Source: Deltaproteobacteria bacterium (GTDB taxonomy: Bacteria > Desulfobacterota > Desulfarculia > Adiutricales > JAFDHD01). Taken from it: a stretch of DNA of 32,692 bases. The position numbers and the translations under genes were made by a program. Of the stretch, positions 17,334 to 23,855 are shown one piece after another. The DNA lies in NCBI GenBank assembly GCA_019308995.1, contig JAFDHD010000025.1, positions 1 through 32,692 of the forward strand, read 5' to 3'. Position 1 is the stretch's first letter; every line of letters begins with the position of its first letter. The notes under the pieces are model-generated. The model did no database searches. It was not told the DNA's origin and saw only the letters and a program-made list of their open reading frames with translations.

Positions 17334-18467
17334 CTATCCGGTTGAGCGTTTTTCTATCCAGCCGCCACCGAGAAGAAGATGATCATCATAAAAGGCGGCA
17401 GCCTGGCCCGGTGTGATAGCTGATTGAGGCTGACAAAAAACGATTTCAGCTCGATTGTCTGGGAGCTGCCTAACCTGAGCCAAGGCCGGACGATGACGCG
17501 AGCGAATCTGAACTTTAGCCAAAAAATGAGGTTCAGGGGGCGTAAAACTCCAGACCAGATCACGAACAAAGACATTCCGGGACAGAGTTTGTTCTTTTGT
17601 GCCCAGGACAATCTGGTTTCTTTCAACGTCCAAGGCCAGAACGTAATAAGGTTCCGGTCCAGGTATCCCAAGCGCCCGCCTTTGGCCGATGGTATAGTGA
17701 ATCAAACCTCGATGGCGTCCTAGAACACGACCCTCAAGGTTCACGAACTCTCCGGGGGTGATTTCCTGGAGAGCAAGACGGGAGAGGATGAAGTCTCGGT
17801 AGTTTTCCCCGGCTAAAAAGCAGGCATCCTGACTCTCAATTCGGTGAGGCAGTCCAAGTTTGGCTGCCTCTTTTTCTACCTCGATCTTGCTCAGATCAGC
17901 TAATGGAAATATAGCCCTGGAGAGCATTTGGCCGGTGAGGCGGCAAAGGAAGTAGGTCTGATCCTTGGCCCGGTCATGCGCCCGAGACAAAACGGGTGTT
18001 TCACCCCCTGCGGAGGTGATCAGCCGGGCATAATGCCCGGTGGCCAGATATTCGGCTCCTCTCGCCTGAGCTATCTCCCAAAGAAGACCAAACTTTATCG
18101 TGGGGTTACAAGACACACAAGGATTGGGGGTCTCCCCTTGAGTATAGGCCCGAATAAAAGGGCTTACAATCAGGTTCTCAAATTCCGAGGATAGATCGAG
18201 GACCTCGAGGTCCAAGCCAAGAAGACGGGCCGCTTTCCGGGCCTGATCCAGCCCAGAGGGTTCGGCCGTCAGGATCAGATGAAAGGCCATGACTTCATAA
18301 CCTTTATCAATGAGACGCCGGGCGGCCACGGTCGAATCCACGCCGCCCGACATGGCCACGGCCACGCGGGCGCCGCGTTCGGGAAGGATTAGTTTTCTAT
18401 GGGTTTTGCTTTCAGTCAAGTAGCGCCTCAATGCAGTTGTCTGGAATAAAAAAAGGCCCGCCCCCAT
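17334..18467 (-). CDS. mnmA: tRNA-specific 2-thiouridylase MnmA
   Basis: A 377-residue enzyme that thiolates U34 of tRNA for Lys, Glu and Gln. The PP-loop AMSGGVDST lies at 38-46. Cysteines C117 and C120 (NPCVSCN) and C216 (SQDACFLAG) occupy the catalytic positions; the extra CxxC cysteine fits the MnmA group reported to bind a [4Fe-4S] cluster. GQRRALGIPGPEPYYV is the tRNA-binding segment. The first ~16 residues (GAGLFLFQTTALRRY) are an unusual extension; TTG 18417-18419, preceded by GAGGCGCTAC, would give a normal-length start. The stop is one base from the convergent cheR stop. The upstream minus-strand genes are a NIL-ferredoxin and an aminotransferase, possibly one operon. Confidence 0.93.
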   Translation of the reverse strand: MGAGLFLFQTTALRRYLTESKTHRKLILPERGARVAVAMSGGVDSTVAARRLIDKGYEVMAFHLILTAEPSGLDQARKAARLLGLDLEVLDLSSEFENLIVSPFIRAYTQGETPNPCVSCNPTIKFGLLWEIAQARGAEYLATGHYARLITSAGGETPVLSRAHDRAKDQTYFLCRLTGQMLSRAIFPLADLSKIEVEKEAAKLGLPHRIESQDACFLAGENYRDFILSRLALQEITPGEFVNLEGRVLGRHRGLIHYTIGQRRALGIPGPEPYYVLALDVERNQIVLGTKEQTLSRNVFVRDLVWSFTPPEPHFLAKVQIRSRHRPALAQVRQLPDNRAEIVFCQPQSAITPGQAAAFYDDHLLLGGGWIEKRSTG

Positions 18468-18515
18468 AATCGCGCTAATTAAAAAAGCGGACCCCGGCCA
18501 GAAAAAATGAGCTTC

Positions 18516-18929
18516 CTAAAGCACTTTCATACTGTTAAACTTGACCGACATAGCTCGCGGCGGGCAAACAGATACACAAAGCTCACAGGCGCTGCATTTC
18601 TCCGGTTCAAAAACAACTTCCATGTCCGGCCGTTTTATCCACAGAGCGCCGGTCGGACAGACCGAGATACAGGTCCCGCACTGGTAACAGACATTATCGT
18701 TCCGAAGAATTTCCTGGCCGACGTTCTCGACCCTAACACCCGTCTTCTTGAGGTAACGCACCCCCTGACTAACGTCTTTCCGCTGCCCGGAAAGCTCCAG
18801 CACCAGGCGTCCTTCCTGGTGCGGATAAATTACCGCGGAGAGGATGTTAAAGGTTAAATCAAACTGCTTCACCAGGTTGCAGACAATGGGTCTGCTGACA
18901 ACCGATCTGGGAAAATGTAAGCTGAGCAT
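18516..18929 (-). CDS. NIL-domain ferredoxin with two [4Fe-4S] clusters
   Basis: About 137 residues from ATG 18929. An N-terminal NIL domain (LHFPRSVVSRPIVCNLVKQF to about residue 75) precedes a two-cluster ferredoxin: CYQCGTCISVCPTGAL and CSACELCVSVCPPRAM. NIL-ferredoxins in methanogens (the MA1822 type) take part in reductive sulfur insertion for homocysteine synthesis; a sulfur-related role here is inferred. The best Shine-Dalgarno GGAGGT (18948-18953), right after the aminotransferase stop, is 18 bases from the ATG but four from an in-frame ATT (18942-18944), so the true start may be five codons earlier. An open frame extends back to 19004 inside the aminotransferase gene. It is followed by mnmA after 48 bases. 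Confidence 0.85.
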   Translation of the reverse strand: MLSLHFPRSVVSRPIVCNLVKQFDLTFNILSAVIYPHQEGRLVLELSGQRKDVSQGVRYLKKTGVRVENVGQEILRNDNVCYQCGTCISVCPTGALWIKRPDMEVVFEPEKCSACELCVSVCPPRAMSVKFNSMKVL

Positions 18930-18954
18930 CCTGGAGTAAGTAATGGCGACCTCC

Positions 18955-20136
18955 TTACTTAAGCCTGTCCCGGACGCGCTTAAATCCAGGCAAGGCCTTT
19001 TCAATTATTTTTTCATCAACACAGTAAGCCAGGCGGAAATATCCAGGTTTTCCAAATCCCGACCCAGGAACAATCAAGATATTTTCCTCTTGCATCGCTT
19101 GTGTGAAGGCAACATCGTCTTCTATCGGAGAACGGGGAAAAAGATAAAAAGCCCCCTGAGGTACAATCAACTCATACCCGCTATCTTTTAACCCTTTAAC
19201 AAAGATGTCCCGCCGCCTTTTATAGATCCCGATATCCACACATTGTCCCTGAAGACCGGCCACGGCGCGCTGCATTAAGGCCGGGGCGTTCACAAAACCC
19301 AAAATGCGGTTATTCAGAATTAAGCCACCAGTAAGCAGCTGCTTATCCGAAACGTTGGGATGCACAGTTAAAAACCCGATCCGCTCACCAGGCAGAGACA
19401 GGTCTTTTGAATAGGATGTCACACAAAGAACATACTCATAATGAGTAAAGACACTCGGCACCGCAGTCTCATCATAAACTATTTTACGGTAAGGCTCGTC
19501 TGAAATAAGGAACACAGGCCGCTCAACCTTAGAAGTGACCCTGGTTAGGAGAGCGCTCAGTTCGCGCAGGTTTTCCTCTGGATAAACCACACCAGTAGGA
19601 TTGTTGGGCGAGTTGATCAGCACGGCCCGGGTCTTATCGGAAACAGCAGCTTCGATATTGTCAATATTGAGTGTAAAGTCAGGATTGCTGTCCACCACCT
19701 TTATCACGCCGCCGTGGTTGTCCACATAGAAATTATATTCCACAAAATAGGGGCTGATAACAATAACTTCATCACCTGGGTCAAGCACCGTTTTGAGGGC
19801 GACATTCAGGCCGCCGCCTGCGCCCACGGTCATGATAACATCATCTGCAGAAAAGCTTAACTCGAATTCATCGCTCAGGTATTCTGCAACAGCGGTTCTG
19901 GTTTCAACCAATCCAGCGTTTGACATATAACCATGGAGTCCTGGTGTTTCGTCCACGGCCAATGCTTTTAAGGCGGTTTTAAATTCAGCCGGCGGTTCCA
20001 CATCCGGGTTTCCTAAAGAAAAGTCAAACACATTTTCCGGACCGATCTCAGCTCGTAATCGAGCCCCGGCCTCAAACATTTCTCGTATCCATGATGACCT
20101 CTGGATAAACCCCTGAATTTTATCAGCTACTATCAT
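18955..20136 (-). CDS. PLP-dependent class I/II aminotransferase
   Basis: A 393-residue cytoplasmic fold-type I aminotransferase of the aspartate/LL-DAP aminotransferase-like group. Visible residues: FDFSLGNPDVEPP at the N-terminus, SPNNPTG (176-182), the pyridine-nitrogen aspartate in ISDEPYRK (D213), the Schiff-base lysine in SYSKDLSLPGERIGF (K244), and the carboxylate-binding arginine in GYFRLAYCVDE near the C-terminus. The amino-acid substrate cannot be read from sequence. Its ATG has AAGGAG only one base upstream, an unusually short spacing. It heads a probable operon with the NIL-ferredoxin, whose Shine-Dalgarno begins at its stop, and mnmA. Confidence 0.9.
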   Translation of the reverse strand: MIVADKIQGFIQRSSWIREMFEAGARLRAEIGPENVFDFSLGNPDVEPPAEFKTALKALAVDETPGLHGYMSNAGLVETRTAVAEYLSDEFELSFSADDVIMTVGAGGGLNVALKTVLDPGDEVIVISPYFVEYNFYVDNHGGVIKVVDSNPDFTLNIDNIEAAVSDKTRAVLINSPNNPTGVVYPEENLRELSALLTRVTSKVERPVFLISDEPYRKIVYDETAVPSVFTHYEYVLCVTSYSKDLSLPGERIGFLTVHPNVSDKQLLTGGLILNNRILGFVNAPALMQRAVAGLQGQCVDIGIYKRRRDIFVKGLKDSGYELIVPQGAFYLFPRSPIEDDVAFTQAMQEENILIVPGSGFGKPGYFRLAYCVDEKIIEKALPGFKRVRDRLK

Positions 20137-20253
20137 GCTCCTTTTCGCTCTCTTTCTTAGAATAAATGTCTTCTTAAACCTAGGCCGAAAAAAACAGACC
20201 TCTACTTAAGACTTACCAAAATAATCCTAATAGCTCAAATACAATTTATGTTT

Positions 20254-20634
20254 TCAGGAAAAAATTTTATTGATTTTGTCACTCAGCGTCTCAGTGGTGA
20301 AAGGCTTGACCACATAATTGCTGACCTTGGCTTTCACTGCTTCAATGATGTTATCCTGCTGGGCTTCGGCAGTAACCATGAGGAAAGGGGTGTCATGAAT
20401 TCCTTCACTCTGGCGAACATGGCGCAGAAGTTCGATACCGGTCATCTTTGGCATGTCCCAGTCGGAAATAATCAGGTCTATTTTCTCCTTTTTCAGGATA
20501 TCAACCGCTGTGGAACCATCATCTGCTTCCACGATATCATTGAAATTGAGCTGGCGAAGAATATTCTTAAGAATCCGCCGCATGGTGGAGAAATCATCAA
20601 CAATCAATATTTTCATATTCGTGTCAGCTGGCAT
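20254..20634 (-). CDS. CheY-type single-domain response regulator
   Basis: A 126-residue receiver domain without output domain. The acidic pocket is in ILIVDDFSTMRR, the phosphoacceptor aspartate in LIISDWDMPKMTG, the switch threonine in FLMVTAEA and the conserved lysine in YVVKPFTTE. The high similarity in form to chemotaxis CheY (MKILIVDDFSTMRRI is the classic start) suggests it controls flagellar motor switching, or passes phosphate in another two-component path. GGGAG lies nine bases before ATG 20634; ATG 20616 is the alternative. No kinase or other che operon is adjacent. It lies 117 bases upstream of the aminotransferase gene on the same strand. Confidence 0.92.
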   Translation of the reverse strand: MPADTNMKILIVDDFSTMRRILKNILRQLNFNDIVEADDGSTAVDILKKEKIDLIISDWDMPKMTGIELLRHVRQSEGIHDTPFLMVTAEAQQDNIIEAVKAKVSNYVVKPFTTETLSDKINKIFS

Positions 20635-21059
20635 AACTCAAGACTCCCAATATCTTTTCTGATACTTAAAATAGAACAAATATTTTTCCCAGTATCAACC
20701 CAATTCTAGCGCGAGCCTTTAAACGATCCCGGCAGGAAACCAGTCCCCCCGGCGGATTTTATCCGTAATCTCGCCCGAGCCAGACATAGATTCCCTAAAC
20801 TTATTGTACGCTAGTGTCATGAGTTACAAGTTCGTTCACAAAATTTCTTGATATTTTCTAAAATCTGATCTGCGGTTTTTGTCCAGATAAATTCTGCTAA
20901 TCTGCCTTACGACGCACAGGAAAATCATTTGAATTGACAAAGCTGATCTACCTGGGTATTCTTCATCAATCTCAAAACGGAAGTAGTAACCAATATTTTG
21001 CCAAAGCGGTCTTTGGTCCCAGTATCCGAATAAAACGCGAGGAATTGAAAGGAGAGTGT
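20635..21059. other. Divergent intergenic region between cheY and HU gene
   Basis: A 425-bp region containing the candidate HU promoter at 20934-20962. An open frame precedes the HU start in the same phase from 20934, but it has no ribosome-binding site and no conserved character, so it is treated as leader. The cheY promoter should lie in the left half; no confident hexamer pair was found. Confidence 0.45.
20934..20962 (+). promoter_or_regulatory. Candidate sigma-70 promoter for the HU gene
   Basis: TTGACA (20934-20939) and TATTCT (20957-20962) are 17 bases apart, giving a leader of about 90 nt before the gene at 21060. Confidence 0.45.
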
Positions 21060-21335
21060 ATGAATAAGAGTGATTTAATTAACGAGGCGGCCAAGATTTT
21101 AAATACCAAAAAAGAGGCTGAGACTGTGGTCAACTGTGTTCTTTCCAGTATAAAAGAGGCCGTAGTAAACGAAGAAAAGGTCGCTTTGGCTGATTTTGGT
21201 AGTTTTGACGTCAAGATAAGGAAGGCCAGGAAGGGTAGGAATCCTCAGACCGGGGAGGAAATTCAAATCGCAGAGAAGAAAGTCATCCAATTCCGCCCGG
21301 CAAAATCCTGGGGAGATGAGGTAAATAACAGATAG
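21060..21335 (+). CDS. HU-family DNA-binding protein
   Basis: A 91-residue histone-like protein of the normal HU length. MNKSDLINEAAKIL forms the first helix, VALADFGSFDVKIRKAR precedes the DNA-binding arm, and GRNPQTGEEIQIAEKKVIQFRPAK contains the RNPxTG arm tip that inserts into the minor groove. It should bind and bend DNA as a dimer in the nucleoid. ATG 21060 is chosen because AAAGGAGAG lies just upstream; the frame is open further 5' but without signals. Single gene with its own candidate promoter. Confidence 0.94.
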   Translation: MNKSDLINEAAKILNTKKEAETVVNCVLSSIKEAVVNEEKVALADFGSFDVKIRKARKGRNPQTGEEIQIAEKKVIQFRPAKSWGDEVNNR

Positions 21336-21430
21336 TTGAGCCTATAAGGATTTCTGGTGGTAAATATCGAGTTCTTTTCGACGCTGGCAGAAAGATCAGT
21401 TTAGGGCAAAAGACAGTGGCGAAATACTGA

Positions 21431-21466
21431 TTAAAAGGGTTACGAGGCAGTTGCCGCAGAATTCAG
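21431..21466 (+). repeat. Dispersed intergenic motif, copy 1
   Basis: Contains TTAAAAGGG then GGCAGTTGCCGCAGAATTCAG. Related to copies at 22439-22488 and 27119-27166. It lies about 100 bases before the metallo-hydrolase gene. This is the most diverged copy, lacking the exact CTAAAGGGTGAT box. Confidence 0.5.
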
Positions 21467-21569
21467 ATGTAATATTGTTTTGGTGAAAGTCACGTCCACG
21501 CCTGGGAATAAATTCTGGCTGAGTTTATAAAAAGATCGTTGACCAGGGCTGCCGCGAAAAGGATTTGAT

Positions 21570-22412
21570 ATGCAGACAGTTAAAAAAAGGATACTGGTTG
21601 AGACCGACTATATCGGGGCCAATGTAAGCTGCATCTCCACAACACGGGGACTGGTTTTTGTGGATAGCCCATTTTTACCTAAGGATGGCAAAAAATGGGC
21701 TGACCTTACCAAAGAGCGAACAGGTAAGGACATAGCTTATGTCATCAATACGGATCACCATTATGACCATTTGATGGGAAACGTATTTTTAACCAATAAT
21801 ATTATCTGCCATACCACAGCGGCCAAAGGCATGGGTTACCTCAGAAATAAACCGGCCCTGAAAGCAGTAATCAAGGATGCATTCCCCGATGTACTCCCAA
21901 AATATGAATCCGACATTGATCAACTTATCATTGTTACACCACACATTACATTTGAAAGAAAGCTTACACTGGATATGGGGAATGCCACGATTGTTCTCGA
22001 ATTCGTCGGCGGACATTCGCCTGCCACTATAATAATTTATTTTGCCGAAGAAAGGGTTTTGTTTACCGGAGATAATGTCGAAGGGCAATTCCCCTTTTTT
22101 GGGCAGGCCCATTTTGGGAAATGGAAGGAAGCCCTCAAGAAAATGCTTTCAATGGATATTGATGTAGTAGTTCCTGGGCACGGTTCGGTGGGTGGAAAAG
22201 AAATGGTTGAAAACTATCTCGCCTTTTTTCAGGAGCTGGAAGGTGAGGTGAAGGATTTCCAGCGCCAAGGGCTCACGATTGATGAAATGGTAGTAAGGAG
22301 TAAAACCATTAACTTTTTCCCAAATGAAGAAACCGGAGCCCAGGACCTTGCCGGATCCTGGATAGGAGCCCAGTATAAGTCAGCCGCAAAAGCAGTACTG
22401 GGAGAGGCCTAA
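21570..22412 (+). CDS. Metallo-beta-lactamase-fold hydrolase
   Basis: A 280-residue MBL-fold protein without signal peptide. The metal site is recognisable: TDHHYDHLMGN (61-71), GGHSPATIII, FTGDNVEG and VVPGHGSVGG. The usual HxHxDH motif is altered, with aspartate 62 where the first histidine normally stands, while H64, D66 and H67 are kept; adjacent H63 could compensate. MBL proteins of this kind hydrolyse thioesters, lactones or similar substrates; none can be named here. ATG 21570 follows AAAAGGA. A dispersed repeat precedes it, and a HdrB-like gene follows after 98 bases, so a shared transcript is possible. Confidence 0.85.
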   Translation: MQTVKKRILVETDYIGANVSCISTTRGLVFVDSPFLPKDGKKWADLTKERTGKDIAYVINTDHHYDHLMGNVFLTNNIICHTTAAKGMGYLRNKPALKAVIKDAFPDVLPKYESDIDQLIIVTPHITFERKLTLDMGNATIVLEFVGGHSPATIIIYFAEERVLFTGDNVEGQFPFFGQAHFGKWKEALKKMLSMDIDVVVPGHGSVGGKEMVENYLAFFQELEGEVKDFQRQGLTIDEMVVRSKTINFFPNEETGAQDLAGSWIGAQYKSAAKAVLGEA

Positions 22413-22438
22413 GTGACCTGCCTCCAGAAACCGAATCT

Positions 22439-22488
22439 CTAAAGGGTGATTTAACAGTATAACTTTGGCGGTTGCCAGATAATTCAGG
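22439..22488 (+). repeat. Dispersed intergenic motif, copy 2
   Basis: CTAAAGGGTGAT (22439-22450) and GGCGGTTGCCAGATAATTCA (22467-22486) are separated by 16 bases. The first box is identical to that of copy 3 at 27119-27130. It ends 22 bases before the HdrB-like start codon. Confidence 0.6.
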
Positions 22489-22510
22489 ACAATATAAAGG
22501 AGACCGCAAA

Positions 22511-23302
22511 ATGCATCCATTAATAAATCAGGAAATGCTTGAAACGATCCGTACCACAGGCAAGACTAATGACAGTCTCCCTGACAGGACAGATGTGCTT
22601 GAAAAACATGGACTTCCATATGACCGACCGGCGGAAAACGCAATCATAACCGGCTGTCAAATACTGGCCTCACTCCCGCACGTCCTGGCCTCGCTTTCAG
22701 GTCTATTGGACAAAAAAGATTTTTCCCACACTTTCCTCTCCGAGGAGTACTGCTGTGGCAACTATCTCTACCGACCCATCATCGCAGCCCGTGACGACGA
22801 GGCAATGACTGAGTGCCGCGAAATATCCAAGAAATTTGTGGCTAAAAATGTCAGCCGCGCTAAAGAACTTGGAGCCCAGCGCATTATTATTTTTTGTTCT
22901 CCATGCTATCCGGTATACAAGCATAGCATGCCGGAGGAAAACATCGTGTTTTACCCGGAGGCCATAAACGAGGTCGTGGAAACTGTAAACTTTGACCGGC
23001 GGATAGATTATTACGCCGGATGTTACAAACTACACAAAAGAATAGCGCCTGTGACCATGGACTTGAAGTCCACAAACGATATTCTGGCCAAGATGGAGGG
23101 ATTGGAAATAAACCGGATAAGCGCGCCAGAATGCTGTTTTAAACCGGCGGGCCTATCACACATGATTGATAACGTGAAAACCGATCTCATGGTCCATATC
23201 TGCACTGGATGCTATGGCCAGGCTAGAGCGAACCTGCCGAAAGACAAGGGGACCGAGGTGCTCATGCTCCCCGAATTTGTCGAAAGAGCTTTAAACCAAT
23301 AA
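22511..23302 (+). CDS. HdrB-like CCG-domain Fe-S protein
   Basis: A 263-residue soluble protein with two cysteine-rich CCG-type domains: C49, C81-C82, C129, C132 (ITGCQ, EEYCCGN, FCSPCYP) and C171, C208-C209, C231, C234 (YAGCYKLHK, PECCFKP, CTGCYGQ). This pattern occurs in heterodisulfide reductase subunit B and in GlpC/LutA-type proteins, where it binds noncubane Fe-S clusters for disulfide or electron transfer. The N-terminal ~40 residues are not part of it. ATG 22511 is preferred to an in-frame ATG at 22472 because AAAGGAGA precedes it. Neighbours are an MBL-fold hydrolase and, after a degraded stretch, a thiamine-diphosphate enzyme; no HdrA or HdrC is adjacent, so its partner is unknown. 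Confidence 0.85.
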   Translation: MHPLINQEMLETIRTTGKTNDSLPDRTDVLEKHGLPYDRPAENAIITGCQILASLPHVLASLSGLLDKKDFSHTFLSEEYCCGNYLYRPIIAARDDEAMTECREISKKFVAKNVSRAKELGAQRIIIFCSPCYPVYKHSMPEENIVFYPEAINEVVETVNFDRRIDYYAGCYKLHKRIAPVTMDLKSTNDILAKMEGLEINRISAPECCFKPAGLSHMIDNVKTDLMVHICTGCYGQARANLPKDKGTEVLMLPEFVERALNQ

Positions 23303-23855
23303 CCGAATATAGACGAGATGAAATCTTCACCCCTCGATGTTTCCAATATAGTATTTTAGGATAACTTTTTGAAATCCCAATAAGTTTACTATACCAAAAG
23401 TATGTATAGATATGACTCGATGGACCTCCGGTTCTGACGCATGCACGTATGTTTTACCTGAGGACCCTATATCATAGGCACAAGATGTGGAAGCGGTCAA
23501 ATTAAAGATCAGGCAATTTCGACCTCACTGTAGAGCTGTTTTTCCTGGGAGTTCGTTGAACTTGGCTTATTTATTAAAATTGCCTTTTGTGGCCAGTTGG
23601 AAAGCATCTCGAATCATTTCATTTTTTCACTTTCGCCGCGTCAAGCCTTATGGTATTCTGAACTCATCCCTCGCTTGAAAAGTAAGTTGTGGATACCCGG
23701 AGCATCTCACTGGCTGGTTAGTGAAGATCCTGAACTATTCAACAGAGTGATTCGTGATTTTATAAACAGATAATTGTACAAATTTCTCATAGTCATGTGA
23801 CGTGTAGATGCTATGATACTTTAATCTAAGCTTGAAAAAAAGGAAATCGAAGATA
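23303..23855. other. Degraded intergenic region
   Basis: A 553-bp stretch without an intact gene. It holds a repeat-like GCATGCACGTATG element (about 23431-23456) and the 3' remnant of an alpha/beta hydrolase (23633-23773). The ribosome-binding sequence of the thiamine-diphosphate enzyme ends it. A weak TATGAT at 23812-23817 has no matching -35. Confidence 0.55.
23633..23773 (+). pseudogene. C-terminal remnant of an alpha/beta-fold hydrolase
   Basis: This frame reads SPRQALWYSELIPRLKSK and then GASHWLVSEDPELFNRV to a stop at TAA 23771-23773. The order of a Y-x-E-L-I-P segment, then PGASHW (the catalytic-histidine loop), then EDPE-x-FN-x-x-x-x-DF is that of the C-terminus of many alpha/beta hydrolases. 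No nucleophile elbow or oxyanion region can be found upstream: the frame closes at a TAG near 23530 and other frames show nothing similar. It is therefore read as the tail of a deleted or decayed gene. The original substrate is unknown. Confidence 0.6.

Noticed and set aside
23487-23678. A 63-codon frame in the gap before the ThDP enzyme
   Set aside because: Its composition is not protein-like, it lacks a ribosome-binding site, and the meaningful sequence (hydrolase tail) is in a different frame.
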